Origin: NCEH01 sp002257205
Lineage (GTDB): Bacteria > Pseudomonadota > Alphaproteobacteria > Rhizobiales > Xanthobacteraceae
Length of the DNA stretch: 64,000 bases
Strand: one strand, 5' to 3'
Assembly: GCF_043195105.1 (NCBI RefSeq)
Contig: NZ_JBAFWO010000001.1
Part shown: in pieces, positions 1-9,600 of the stretch
How positions within the stretch are numbered: position 1 is the stretch's first letter
Layout of the letters: every line of letters begins with the position of its first letter
The notes under the pieces: generated by a model
Databases searched by the model: none
What the model was told of the DNA's origin: nothing
Seen by the model: only the letters and a program-made list of their open reading frames with translations
Program-made: the position numbers and the translations under genes

Positions 1-135
1 GAGCCCGCTTTCATGGCCGAGCATGCGCTCGATGGCGAGATGGGTCTTTCCGGTATTGGTCGGCCCGAGCACCGCGGTCACGCCCCGCGCCCGGATCGAG
101 CGCGGCAAGACGGCCAGCTTTGTCACATCGTCCAT
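1..135 (-). CDS. Suv3-like DEAD/DEAH-box helicase, N-terminal fragment
   Basis: Only the first 45 codons are inside the window; the gene runs off the left edge. The visible residues hold a Walker A motif, GPTNTGKT, at residues 24-31, followed by HLAIERMLGH. This wording (GPTNTGKTH) is typical of the helicase-related proteins of alphaproteobacteria that resemble mitochondrial Suv3 RNA helicase. The ATG at 135 was chosen because the Walker motif lies at the expected distance from it; no strong ribosome binding site precedes it, so a start further upstream is possible. The function (ATP-dependent RNA or DNA unwinding) comes from the family only. Confidence 0.8.
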   Translation of the reverse strand, partial: MDDVTKLAVLPRSIRARGVTAVLGPTNTGKTHLAIERMLGHESGL

Positions 136-497
136 CAGCGCGTGGCGTCCGCAAATCTTGGAGGACTGTCTTGGGAAAGCCCTCTTGATGAAGGCTCTGT
201 ATCATATCGGGGCAGGAAGACCAGGATACTAGACCGCAGGGGAACATGGGCGGAACAAAGGCGGAGCGAATCGCTCTCCAGCCGCCGCCACCCCGATGTT
301 CTCCTTTCAGCCCCTGTCCCAGGGCGGGACAGCGGCGCACGCCCAGGGGAACGGATGCGGCTCAAACCCGGTCCGAATCGGCAAAAGCCACGCAAGCGCC
401 TTTTGTTCACGGGTAAGAAGGAACCGCCCCGCGCCCGCCTGTGTTATGGGGTTCGAGATGCCGCGCGGTCCTCCGCGCCGGGCGTGGGAGGGAAAAT
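136..497. other. Intergenic region without a convincing gene
   Basis: This 362-base stretch separates the divergent helicase and the small secreted-protein gene. Open frames here have scattered starts, unnatural composition and no recognisable protein. I see no convincing promoter, terminator or RNA. It presumably carries the two divergent promoters. Confidence 0.5.
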
Positions 498-824
498 ATG
501 CGTAGGGCTCAGTCGAGATTCGCCGTCGTCCTTGCCTTCGGCCTGGCATGGGTCTCGGCCTTGGCGGGAGGCATCGCCCCGGCCGCCGCACAGACCAGCA
601 ACGCACCGCTCGACGTGCGTCCGGCCCCGCAGGCGACCCCGCCGGGCGCGGCCGATGACGCCACGGGCAGCGTGCGTCCCGCGCCCGAAACAGGCGCCAT
701 CGTGCCGCGCGGCGCGCCGCAGGGCATCAGCACCGTGCCGCCGGAGCCCAATCCCTCGGTCAATCCCGGCCGCAATGCGCTCGGCTGCCCGGACATGGAC
801 CCGCTCTGCCAGAACGGCCGCTGA
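498..824 (+). CDS. Small secreted proline-rich protein, unknown function
   Basis: A 108-residue protein. The ATG at 498 follows a good ribosome binding site (GGGAGGGA, 486-493). The first about 32 residues form a signal peptide: a basic start (MRRAQSR), a hydrophobic stretch and an AAAQ-type cleavage region. The mature part is rich in Pro, Ala and Gly and ends with a short two-cysteine segment (LGCPDMDPLCQNGR), which could form one disulfide in the periplasm. No known domain is recognised. The signal peptide, ribosome binding site and codon use make a real exported protein likely. It lies just upstream of metX on the same strand, with no clear functional link. Confidence 0.7.
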   Translation: MRRAQSRFAVVLAFGLAWVSALAGGIAPAAAQTSNAPLDVRPAPQATPPGAADDATGSVRPAPETGAIVPRGAPQGISTVPPEPNPSVNPGRNALGCPDMDPLCQNGR

Positions 825-926
825 GGCGGGGCGGAACCTTTCTCCGCGCAAGCCTCGGCACAGGTGCGCCTTCACGCCTGCGTGCGCGCGCTTGACACGG
901 GGATTGGGGCGTCGCTTCTAGGCGAA

Positions 927-2138
927 ATGGAAAATCTGGCCGAACCAACGGCTCCGACCACGGAAACAGAAGACGCAATCGCGCGGCGCGAAGCCGATCA
1001 GCCCCATTCCCCGGTGGTGCGGTTCGGGCCCGATCGCCCGTTGCGCCTGGATGCCGGGGTCGCGCTCGATCATGTGCAGATCGCCTATCAGACCTATGGC
1101 GAGCCCAATGCCGCGCGCACCAACGCCGTGCTGGTGTGCCATGCTTTGACCGGCGACCAGCATGCCGCCAATGCCAATCCCGTCACCGGCAAGCCGGGCT
1201 GGTGGGAGACCCTGGTGGGGCCGGGCAAGCCGATCGATACCGAGCGCTTCTACGTCATCTGCGCCAATGTGCTCGGCGGCTGCATGGGCACCACCGGCCC
1301 GGCCTCGCTGAACCCGGCGACCGGCCAGCCCTATGGCCTCGATTTGCCGGTGGTGACGATCCGCGACATGGTGAACGCCCAGGCCATGCTGCTCGACCAT
1401 CTCGGCATCGAGCGCCTGTTCTGCGTCGCCGGCGGCTCCATGGGCGGCATGCAGGTGCTGCAATGGGCGGCGAGCTATCCCGAGCGGGTGTTCGCGGCCC
1501 TCCCAATCGCCACCGCCGCCCGCCATTCGGCGCAGAACATCGCCTTCCACGAGGTCGGCCGCCAAGCGGTGATGGCCGATCCGGAATGGGCCGGCGGCCA
1601 TTATCTCAAGCAGGGGCACACCCCCCATCGCGGGCTCGCGGTGGCGCGCATGGCCGCGCACATCACCTATATGTCGGACCAGGCCCTGCATCGCAAATTC
1701 GGCCGCCGGCTCCAGAACCGGGCGCTGCCCACGTTCGGCTTCGACGCCGATTTCCAGGTGGAAAGCTATCTGCGCCACCAGGGGGAATCGTTCGTCCAGC
1801 GGTTCGATCCCAATTCCTATCTCTATGTCACGCGGGCCATGGATTATTTCGATCTCGCGGCGGATTATGACGGCGTGCTCGCCAATGCTTTCCGGGGTTC
1901 CAAGACACGCTTCTGCGTCGCCTCCTTCACCTCCGACTGGCTGTTTCCCACCGAGGACAGCCGGGCGATCGTGCATGCGCTGAATGCCTCGGGCGCGAGC
2001 GTGTCCTTCACCGAGATCGATAGCGACAAGGGCCATGACGCCTTCCTGCTGCATGAGCCGGAATTGTTCGCCATCGCCCACGGCTTCCTCGACAGCGCCG
2101 CCAAGGCCGCCGGCCTGCCGGCCGCGCGCGGCCGATGA
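927..2138 (+). CDS. metX: Homoserine O-acetyltransferase MetX
   Basis: A 403-residue alpha/beta hydrolase-fold acyltransferase that acylates L-homoserine from an acyl-CoA, the first committed step of methionine synthesis in the cytoplasm. The nucleophile elbow GGSMGG holds Ser171; Asp337 (in SDWLFPTED) and His370 (in KGHDAFLL) complete the triad, as in the MetX family. The substrate-pocket segments GGCMGTTGPAS and SYLRHQGESF are also present. Length is normal. An in-frame start at 864 exists, but the ATG at 927 gives the family length. MetW follows after 24 bases, the usual alphaproteobacterial metX-metW pair. Some members prefer succinyl-CoA, which cannot be read with certainty here. Confidence 0.95.
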   Translation: MENLAEPTAPTTETEDAIARREADQPHSPVVRFGPDRPLRLDAGVALDHVQIAYQTYGEPNAARTNAVLVCHALTGDQHAANANPVTGKPGWWETLVGPGKPIDTERFYVICANVLGGCMGTTGPASLNPATGQPYGLDLPVVTIRDMVNAQAMLLDHLGIERLFCVAGGSMGGMQVLQWAASYPERVFAALPIATAARHSAQNIAFHEVGRQAVMADPEWAGGHYLKQGHTPHRGLAVARMAAHITYMSDQALHRKFGRRLQNRALPTFGFDADFQVESYLRHQGESFVQRFDPNSYLYVTRAMDYFDLAADYDGVLANAFRGSKTRFCVASFTSDWLFPTEDSRAIVHALNASGASVSFTEIDSDKGHDAFLLHEPELFAIAHGFLDSAAKAAGLPAARGR

Positions 2139-2162
2139 ACGCGCCATGGCGGTGAGAGAATC

Positions 2163-2816
2163 ATGGTGGTGAAGGATTTGGCCCCGGACGACGCGATCGT
2201 CCGCTTCTCCTCGGTGCGTGTCGACCTGATGGTGATCGCCGACATGGTGGCGCCCCGCTCGCGGGTGCTGGATGTCGGCTCGGGCGACGGGGCGCTGCTG
2301 GATCTCTTGGCCACCACCCGCGGCTGCGACGCGCGCGGCATCGAATTGTCGCGCGAGGGGGTGAATGCGGGCGTGGCGCGCGGCCTCTCGGTGGTCCAGG
2401 GCGACGCCGATGTGGACCTCGCCCATTATCCCGACGATGCGTTCGACTATGTCATCCTGTCCCAGACGCTCCAGGCCACCCGCCGCCCGCGCTGGGTGAT
2501 GGAGCAGATGTTGCGCATCGGCCGGCGCGCCATCGTTTCATTCCCGAATTTCGGCCATTGGCGCTCGCGCTTCGACCTGCTGATTTACGGCCGCATGCCG
2601 ATCACCGACAACATGCCCTATTCCTGGTACGACACGCCCAACATCCATTTCTGCACCATCCGCGATTTCGTGGCGCTGGTGGAGGTGCTGGACGCGCGCA
2701 TGGAAAAGGCGGTGGCGCTGGATTCCTCCGGCCATCCGGTGCGCTTTAACATGCCGTGGTGGGTGTGGAACCTGCTGGGCGAGCAGGCGGTGTTCCTGCT
2801 GAGCCGGAACGATTGA
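2163..2816 (+). CDS. metW: Methionine biosynthesis protein MetW
   Basis: A 217-residue class I SAM-methyltransferase-like protein. The glycine-rich SAM motif VLDVGSGDG is at residues 35-43, and FPNFGHWRSR and NMPYSWYDTPNIHFCTIRDF match the MetW family. MetW works with MetX in methionine synthesis; in several proteobacteria it is needed for full MetX activity. The gene lies 24 bases after metX, so one transcript is likely. Its last 71 bases overlap the end of the convergent gene on the minus strand (stop at 2746). Confidence 0.93.
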   Translation: MVVKDLAPDDAIVRFSSVRVDLMVIADMVAPRSRVLDVGSGDGALLDLLATTRGCDARGIELSREGVNAGVARGLSVVQGDADVDLAHYPDDAFDYVILSQTLQATRRPRWVMEQMLRIGRRAIVSFPNFGHWRSRFDLLIYGRMPITDNMPYSWYDTPNIHFCTIRDFVALVEVLDARMEKAVALDSSGHPVRFNMPWWVWNLLGEQAVFLLSRND

Positions 2817-3552
2817 GGATCGCCCGGCCTGCCGGCACCCCCTGGCCGAACACGGGTTCGAGCATGGGCGCGAGGGCAGGGCGTTTAATCGCGGCCGGGC
2901 GATAGAGCTGCTTTGTCGCCTCCACCACGTGCACGCCCGCGAACGGCAGCGACAGGCGCCCGCCGGCCCGCTCCCACGCCACCGCCGTGCGCAGCAGCCA
3001 ATTGTTCGAAACAGGCGGGAAATACAGCGCCTCGTCCCAGCCCGAGGGGGTGAACAGGGCTTCGCGCAGCAGCCGCACCACCTGCCCGCGCGAGAACGGG
3101 CGGCCGTTTCCGAACGGGGTGGTGTCGAGCCGCGCCCACACGCCGCGCCGGTTGGGCACCACCGCCAGCAGGCGTCCGCCCGGCGCCAGCACGCGCCAGA
3201 CCTCGCGCAGCATCTCGGCCGCGTCCGGCGTCATCTCCAGCAGATGCACCGCCACCACGCGGTCGATGGAGGCATTGGGCAAGGGCAGGGCGGTCTCATC
3301 CGCGAGCGCTGCGAGGGTGGGCGCGGCGGAGGGCCAGCGCACCACGCCCTGGGCCGCCGGCATGACGGCGATGCACCGCTCCGCCTCGCCCCGGAACACC
3401 CCGAGATAGGGCGTCGCATAGCCGATGCCGAGCACCGAGAGCCCCTGCACATTGTTGAAGCGGGCGCGCACCGCCCGGCTGACCAGCCGGCGCGTCACGA
3501 CGCCCAGGGGCTGGGCATAGAAACTGCGCAGGTCCACGACGTCGAGATACAT
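2746..3552 (-). CDS. Class I SAM-dependent methyltransferase
   Basis: A 268-residue protein with a Methyltransf_11-type core: SAM motif LSVLGIGYATPYLG near residues 38-51, acidic motif near LPLPNASIDRVVAVHLLE, and the post-motif EVWRVLAPGGRLLAVVPNRRGVWAR split over two strands. A methyltransferase of this type beside gloB is a recurring arrangement in Rhizobiales, but the substrate is unknown. The C-terminal about 25 residues are encoded over the end of metW on the other strand and are low-complexity (Pro/Ala/Thr), so the tail is probably non-essential. It is divergent from gloB with a 178-base shared upstream region. Confidence 0.85.
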   Translation of the reverse strand: MYLDVVDLRSFYAQPLGVVTRRLVSRAVRARFNNVQGLSVLGIGYATPYLGVFRGEAERCIAVMPAAQGVVRWPSAAPTLAALADETALPLPNASIDRVVAVHLLEMTPDAAEMLREVWRVLAPGGRLLAVVPNRRGVWARLDTTPFGNGRPFSRGQVVRLLREALFTPSGWDEALYFPPVSNNWLLRTAVAWERAGGRLSLPFAGVHVVEATKQLYRPAAIKRPALAPMLEPVFGQGVPAGRAILNRSGSAGTPPARPAGSTPTTAC

Positions 3553-3730
3553 GGCGCCCCTTTCGCGATGTTCCCCTTATAGCATGGCCGCAGGGCAGGG
3601 CCGCGCGGCGCCGAAGCGCTGCGACCATCCGGCCGGGTTGCCCTCGCCGGTGGGCGTGATACTCAAAAGCGGACAGGCGTGCGCGGAACTGGGCGCGCGC
3701 AGGACAATCCCCGCAGGGAGGGCGCCACCC

Positions 3731-4504
3731 ATGTCGGTCGAAATCCGGATCATCCCCTGCCTCAGCGACAATTACGCGGTGCTGCTGCACGATCCCGCCA
3801 CCGAGGCCACGGCGGTGATCGACGCGCCCGAGGCGACGCCGATCCTTGAGGCGCTGGACCGGGAGGGCTGGCACCTCACCCACATTCTCGTCACGCACCA
3901 TCACGCGGACCATGTGGACGGCGTGATGGCGCTGAAGGGCCAATATGGCGCCACCGTCGTCGGCCCGAAGCGCGAAGCCGCCGGTATTCCCGGAATCGAC
4001 GTGGAAGTGGTGGATGGCGATCCGGTGGCGATCGGCTCGCTCATCGGCCGCGTGATGGAAACGCCGGGCCATACCGCCGGGCATATCGTCTATCTGTTCG
4101 AGGGCGAGCGGCTGCTGTTCGCGGGCGATACGCTGTTCGTGATGGGCTGCGGCCGGCCGATCGAATGCGATGCGCCGGTGCTGTGGCACTCGCTGGTGCG
4201 CCTGCGCACCCTGCCGGACGATCTCGCGGTCTATTGCGGGCACGAATACACCGTCGCCAACGGCAGGTTCGCGCTCTCCGTGGATCCGGAGAATGGCGCG
4301 CTGCTCGGCCGCGTCGCGGAGGCGGAAGCCGCCCGCAAGGAGGGTCAGCCCACCATTCCCGCGCTGCTGGGGGACGAGAAGCTGACCAATCCGTTCCTGC
4401 GGGCGGACGATCCGGCCATGGCGGAGCGTCTCGGCCTTGGTGAATCCGACCCCTCGGCGGTGTTCACCGAACTGCGGGCGCGCAAGAACGTATTTCGCGC
4501 ATGA
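3731..4504 (+). CDS. gloB: Hydroxyacylglutathione hydrolase (glyoxalase II)
   Basis: A 257-residue metallo-beta-lactamase-fold enzyme that hydrolyses S-lactoylglutathione to lactate and glutathione, completing methylglyoxal detoxification. The binuclear metal motif THHHADH is at residues 55-61. The later ligands are in TPGHTAGH and FAGDTLF, and the glutathione-binding C-terminal segment ends with FTELRARKNVFRA, characteristic of glyoxalase II. Length equals the family norm. The ATG at 3731 follows an AGGGAGG-like ribosome binding site. Its TGA overlaps the ATG of the next gene by four bases. Confidence 0.95.
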   Translation: MSVEIRIIPCLSDNYAVLLHDPATEATAVIDAPEATPILEALDREGWHLTHILVTHHHADHVDGVMALKGQYGATVVGPKREAAGIPGIDVEVVDGDPVAIGSLIGRVMETPGHTAGHIVYLFEGERLLFAGDTLFVMGCGRPIECDAPVLWHSLVRLRTLPDDLAVYCGHEYTVANGRFALSVDPENGALLGRVAEAEAARKEGQPTIPALLGDEKLTNPFLRADDPAMAERLGLGESDPSAVFTELRARKNVFRA

Positions 4505-4938
4505 GCGCCGGCAGGGCCGCGCTTTCGGCGGAAGAGGTGATCGCGCTGCTGGGGCTTGAGCCCCATCCCGAGGGCGGGCATTTTCGCGAGACGTTCCGCG
4601 AGATCGCGGGCGACGGCGGGCGCGGCGCCTCCACCGCCATCTATTTCCTGCTGAGAGCGGGCGAGCGCTCCCATTGGCACCGGGTCGATGCAAGCGAGGT
4701 CTGGCATTGGCATGCCGGCGCGGCGCTGATGCTGAGCATCGCCCCGCCCGGCGGCGGGGTGTGGCATCTGCGGCTCGGGGCGGATCTTGGCGCCGGTGAG
4801 CGGCCGCAGGGCGTGGTGCCGCCTAGCCATTGGCAAGCGGCGGAAAGCCTCGGCGCCTGGACCCTGGTGGGCTGCACGGTTGCGCCGGCCTTCGATTTCG
4901 CCGGCTTCGAACTGGCGCCGCCGGATTTCGAGCCCTGA
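4501..4938 (+). CDS. DUF985-family cupin
   Basis: A 145-residue single-domain cupin. The family signatures are visible: LEPHPEGGHFRETFRE near the start, SHWHRVDASEVWHWHAG holding the histidines of the first cupin motif, and GCTVAPAFDFAGFELA near the end. The biochemical role of DUF985 proteins is poorly known; binding of a sugar or small organic acid is a guess from the fold. The start overlaps the gloB stop (ATGA), so the two are translationally coupled. Confidence 0.9.
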   Translation: MSAGRAALSAEEVIALLGLEPHPEGGHFRETFREIAGDGGRGASTAIYFLLRAGERSHWHRVDASEVWHWHAGAALMLSIAPPGGGVWHLRLGADLGAGERPQGVVPPSHWQAAESLGAWTLVGCTVAPAFDFAGFELAPPDFEP

Positions 4939-4971
4939 GGGTTCGCGGCTCAGCCTCTCCTGCACTGGGCT

Positions 4972-5070
4972 CTAGAGCGCGATCCGCCCTCTAACTTATT
5001 GAACAGAGGCGGATTCACTGCCCATATTGAAACGCCCAAGGCGATTCAATATGCGCAGATCCGGCTCTAG
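4972..5070. repeat. Mosaic palindromic intergenic repeat (RIME-like)
   Basis: About 99 bases made of nested inverted repeats. The ends are CTAGAGCGCGATCCGC and the imperfect complement of CTAGAGCCGGATCTGC. Inside are a CCGCCCTCT/AGAGGCGG hairpin and a second one, CATATTGAA(A)CGCC/GGCG(A)TTCAATATG, at 5022-5053. This layout resembles the mosaic intergenic repeats of Rhizobiales genomes. It lies between the convergent cupin gene and the small secreted-protein gene and includes the stop codon of the latter (5067-5069), so it may also act as a terminator or RNA-stabilising element. I see no second copy in this window. Confidence 0.65.
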
Positions 5071-5321
5071 TCGCGCTCGAAATGGCCGGGCGTGAACACC
5101 CAGACCACCAGGCCCTTGATCTCCCATTTTGGCGGCACCCAGCGCGGGTTCAAAGGCGCGGGCGCTTCTGCCTGCGCGACTTTCTGCGCCTGCGCGACCT
5201 TCTGAGGCTTCGTCTTGGCGGGCGCGGCATCGCCCGTCTGGCCCGCCAGGGCCGGACCTGCGGCGAGGGCGAGCAGCACCGGCAGCACCACCGGCAGCGG
5301 GTTTCGGATCCTGGTTTTCAT
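5067..5321 (-). CDS. Small secreted protein, unknown function
   Basis: An 84-residue protein with a clear signal peptide (MKTRIRNPLPVVLPVLLALA, then an ALA cleavage region). The mature part begins with an Ala/Lys/Gln-rich linker holding a short internal repeat (KVAQAQKVAQAE) and ends with a compact conserved-looking tail (WVPPKWEIKGLVVWVFTPG). The ATG at 5321 has a GGAG ribosome binding site. No family is recognised. The stop codon lies inside the palindromic repeat at 4972-5070, so the last residues may have been set by insertion of that element. Confidence 0.65.
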   Translation of the reverse strand: MKTRIRNPLPVVLPVLLALAAGPALAGQTGDAAPAKTKPQKVAQAQKVAQAEAPAPLNPRWVPPKWEIKGLVVWVFTPGHFERD

Positions 5322-5525
5322 GATCGTTACTCCACTCAAAGGTCTGGCTGGATAACCTTGCGTCAACGGCGCCGGCGTGTCGCGCCCCGCCTCCCGCAAG
5401 GCTCCGCTGAAGCTGGACCACAAGAAAGTTTTGTAACTCGCCACCCGACCCCCTCTCATACCTCCAAGACTTTACGTTAGGATGGTGCGCCATTCACCTA
5501 CTCCGGCCGGAGAACACGGGGACGT

Positions 5526-6515
5526 GTGAACGACGATCTTCGATCTCATCCCGCCGGACGTTCGGCGGGGTATGGTGCAGCCTGGGGACGCTCGATGGGT
5601 ACCTCTCTTGCGCAGAAAATGGATCGGGCCTGGGCCATCCTGCGCTGGCGCTATCTCCAGTCCAGCGCTTTTCCCTATCATGAGCGCAGTTTTCTCGGCC
5701 GGATCGGAAATTGGGACGACAAGGGCATGCGCCCGCTCATCCTGGTCCAGTCGCACCGCCGCTCCGGCACGCATTTTCTGATCGACGAGATCCGCGCGCG
5801 GTTTCCGGTGGCGCGTGAATGGATGCACCTCGACGGCGATTTCTTCGCGCGCCTCATGCAGATGCCGGTGGTGGTCAAGAGCCACGACGCCTATTTCGGC
5901 GAGAAGCTGAAGGAGCGGCGGCCCTGGCATTCCTACATGCACTGGGTGGCCGCCTCCTCGCTCTACACCAATGCCAAGCATGTCTACATCGTGCGCAACC
6001 CCCGCGACGTGCTGCGCTCGCAATTCTATTTCGACCTGAAGGGTCATGAGCCGGCTTATCGCATCGATCCCGATACCAGCTTCGCGGATTATGTGAAGGC
6101 GCCTTCCGCGCGCGATCCCACCGGCAAGCTGAGCCAGATCGGCTATTGGTGCGCCCATGTGAAGGCATGGCACAGCCGGCCCGAGCCCCACGTCCTGCGT
6201 TATGAGGACCTGCTGGCTCACCCGGAAGCGGAGATGGAACGGCTCTCGGCTTATCTCGGCCTGGATTTGCAGAAGCCGCGTCGGGTGAAAAGCTCGGCCA
6301 TCGGCCGCAAGACCACCGAGCGCCGCTCCAAGGAAAAGCTGGCGGTCTGGGGCGCGGACCAGGAACATCTGCTCGAAATCGAACTGGCGCGCCATGATCT
6401 GCCGGACTTCGGCTATGGCATCGCCGCCCCGCCAGCCGGGCGCCGCATTCCAGAAATGAGCGAGCGGCCCGCACGCGCCTATTCGCCCCACATCGCGCAC
6501 CGCGTCCATTCCTGA
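5526..6515 (+). CDS. PAPS-dependent sulfotransferase domain protein
   Basis: A 329-residue protein if the GTG at 5526 is used; an ATG at 5595 (residue 24, preceded by GGGGAC) is an equally good start. It carries the sulfotransferase layout: a phosphosulfate-binding loop variant, SHRRSGTHFLIDEI, then HVYIVRNPRDVLRSQFYF, which corresponds to the 3'-phosphate-binding motif, then RYEDLLAHPEAEMERLSAYL and a C-terminal KSSAIGRKT loop. It would transfer sulfate from PAPS to a hydroxyl or amino group, possibly of a surface glycan. No PAPS-synthesis genes are nearby, and the acceptor is unknown. Confidence 0.85.
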   Translation: MNDDLRSHPAGRSAGYGAAWGRSMGTSLAQKMDRAWAILRWRYLQSSAFPYHERSFLGRIGNWDDKGMRPLILVQSHRRSGTHFLIDEIRARFPVAREWMHLDGDFFARLMQMPVVVKSHDAYFGEKLKERRPWHSYMHWVAASSLYTNAKHVYIVRNPRDVLRSQFYFDLKGHEPAYRIDPDTSFADYVKAPSARDPTGKLSQIGYWCAHVKAWHSRPEPHVLRYEDLLAHPEAEMERLSAYLGLDLQKPRRVKSSAIGRKTTERRSKEKLAVWGADQEHLLEIELARHDLPDFGYGIAAPPAGRRIPEMSERPARAYSPHIAHRVHS

Positions 6516-6598
6516 GCCGGCGGCCGGTGACCCGAAGGCCGGTACGGACCGGGCGGGAAAACGGGGGCATAAAAAAGACACCACGAAAATGGACGCGC

Positions 6599-6630
6599 AA
6601 AAAAGAAGGCGGCCCGTGGGCCGCCGTCTT
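6599..6630. terminator. Rho-independent terminator between convergent genes
   Basis: A GC stem (GGCGGCC at 6608-6614, GGCCGCC at 6619-6625, loop CGTG) is flanked by a run of six A on the left (6599-6604) and GTCTTTAG on the right. On the minus strand this reads stem then T6, which fits the end of the glutamate dehydrogenase gene at 6670. It may also serve the convergent sulfotransferase gene. Confidence 0.8.
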
Positions 6631-6669
6631 TAGTCTCGCCGGGCCGCAGGCGTGCGCCGCCCGCAGGCC

Positions 6670-9600
6670 TCAGGCGCGGACCAGATCGCCCAGCAGATTG
6701 GCCGCCAGCGTCACCTTGGAGAGGCTGAGGCCGGAGGCGACGATGTCCTGCACCGTTGAGCGGGTGCGGTCGACCTCCTTGCGGCGGCGCTGGACGAACG
6801 CCTCCACCGCGGCTTCGCCGGCACCCTCGCCCGCCAGCATTCCCGCGCTCACCTGCCGCACGAAGGCTTCGATCTGCCCAAGCGCCCGGTCGAGGGCGAG
6901 GCGGTCGTAATAATCGGCCGCCGTGATGTTGCGCGCCGCGCCGGCGATCTCGTCCACCGCGAAATAGCGGCCGGCGGCGAAGAAGGTGGCGGCCACATCC
7001 TCGATCGACCGGCCGGTGGTCTGCGACAGAAGCGCGATGTCGGAGGCGGCGGCGAGGGCGCGCAGCAAGGTGATGCGGCGGGCGAGCTCCTCCGGCACGC
7101 GTTTTTCCACCAATGCGGCGGTCTGCCGCTCGCCACGCAGGCGCCACACCTCCGGCAGGCTGGTGTCGAGGTCGCCGGCGACATCCGCGATGGCGCCGCG
7201 ATAGCGGTCCACCACCGTGCCGAGGCCGGTGCCGAGGTCCACATTGCGCAGGAACCACACGGTGCGGCCCACGGCGAGATCCTGCACCTCGGCATAGAGC
7301 TGCAATTGCACGGCGCCGTCGATCTTGGTGTCGAGCGCGTCGATGGCGGCGTTCAGCGCGCCGAGGTCGAAGCTGTCGCGCACCGCCGCATAGGCGCGCA
7401 CCACGCTCGCCGCATCCATGCCGGTATGGTCGCTGATGCGCGCGATGCACGCCGGCCCGCCCTGGTTGATGATGGCATTGGCAAGCCCGGTGGCGATGAT
7501 CTCCCGCCGCAGGCGATGGGCGGTGATGGCATTGGGGAAGCGCTGCTCGATGGCGTCCGGGAAATAGCGTTCCAGCTCGGCCGCGAGATAGGCATCGTCC
7601 GGCACGTCGGAGGTGAGCAGTTCAGAATAAAGCGAGATCTTGGCATAGGCGAGGAGCACCGCCAGTTCCGGCCGCGTCAGCGCCTCGCCCCGCGCGCGGC
7701 GCTCCTGGATTTCCGCGTCGGAGGGCAGATATTCCACGGAGCGGTCCAATTCGCCGCGCAGCTCCAGCATCTGCATCAGGCGCTGCTGGAAGGCGAGATC
7801 CTCCACCCCGCGCCGCTCGGCGAGCGAGATGGCGAGGGTCTGGAGATAATTGTTGCGCAACACCAGCAAGCCGACATCGTCGGTCATCTCGCCCAGCAGC
7901 GCCGCCCGGTCCGGGGGCGAGAGCAGACCCTCGGCCACCGGGAGGGACAGCGCGATCTTGATGTTCACCTCCACGTCGGAGGTGTTCACGCCGGCGGAAT
8001 TATCGATGGCGTCGGTATTGAGCCGCACGCCGGCGCGGCCGGCTTCGATGCGGCCGCGCTGGGTCATGCCGAGATTGGCGCCTTCGCCCACCACTTTCAC
8101 CCGCAATTCGCGGGCGGCGATGCGGATGGCGTCGTTGGCGCGGTCGCCGGCCTGGGCGTCGGTCTCGCTCGCGGCGCGCACATAGGTGCCGATGCCGCCG
8201 AACCAGAGCAGGTCCGCCTTGGCCTTCAGGATCGCGCTCATCACTTCGGTCGGGGTCGCCTCCAGCTTGTCCAGCCCGAGCACGGCGCGCGCCTGCTCCG
8301 ACAAGGCGATGCTCTTGGCGGTGCGGGGATAGATGCCGCCGCCCGGAGAGATCAGGGCCGGATCATAATCCGCCCAACTGGAGCGCGTGAGATTGAACAG
8401 GCGCTGGCGCTCGGCGTGGGAGGCGGCGGGATCGGGATCGGGATCAAGGAAGATGTGGCGATGGTCGAACGCCGCCACCAGCTTCAGCGCGGTGGACAGC
8501 AGCATGCCGTTGCCGAACACGTCGCCCGACATGTCGCCCACGCCCACCACGGTGATCGGGGTGGTCTGGATGTCCACGTCGATCTCGCGGAAGTGGCGCT
8601 TCACCGCTTCCCAGGCGCCGCGCGCGGTGATGCCCATGGCCTTGTGGTCATAGCCCACCGAACCGCCCGACGCGAAGGCGTCGTCCAGCCAGAAGCCGTG
8701 GTCCTGTGAAAGGCCGTTGGCGATGTCGGAGAAAGTGGCGGTGCCCTTGTCCGCCGCGACCACGAGATAGGGGTCGTCCCCGTCCACCCGCACGGTCAGC
8801 GGCGGGTGAACCACTTCGCCGCCCTTGAGATTGTCGGTGATCTCCAGCAGCGCGGTGACGAAGATCTTGTAGGCGGCGATGCCTTCGGCCTGCACGGCGT
8901 CACGCGAGCCGCCGGCCGGCAGATGCTTGGGCACAAAGCCGCCCTTGGCGCCCACCGGCACAATCACGGCGTTCTTCACCTGCTGCGCCTTCACGAGGCC
9001 GAGCACTTCGGTGCGGAAATCCTGCGGCCGGTCGGACCAGCGCAGGCCGCCGCGCGCCACATGGCCGAAGCGCAGATGCACGCCTTCCACGCGGGGCGAA
9101 TAGACGAACACCTCATACATGGGCCGGGGCAGGGGCAGCCCCTCCACCTTGGCGCTGTCATATTTGATCGCGATGGCGCCCTTGGGCCGGCCGTCCGCGT
9201 CCAGCTGGTAGAAGGTCGTGCGCAGCGCAGCGTCCACCAGATTGACGAAGCGGCGCAGGATGCGGTCTTCGTCGAGCGAGGATACGTCCGCGAGCGCGGT
9301 CTCGATCTCCTCGCGCAGCGGTGCGCCCCGGGCGGCGCGGGCCTCGGGGCTCGCATCCAGGCGCGGGTCGAAGGAGGTGTGGAACAGCTGGACGATGCGG
9401 GCGGCGACGTCCGCGTGGTTGACCAGCGTGGTCCACAGATAGTCCTGGGAATAGGGAATGCCGGCCTGTCGCAGATAGCGGGCGAGCGCGCGGGCGAGCG
9501 CCACGTCGCGCCAGGCCAGGCCGGTGTCGAGTACCAAGGCGTTGAAGCCGTCGTTCTCCGCTTCCCCGCGCAACACGGCGGTGAGCAGGTCTTCCAGGCG

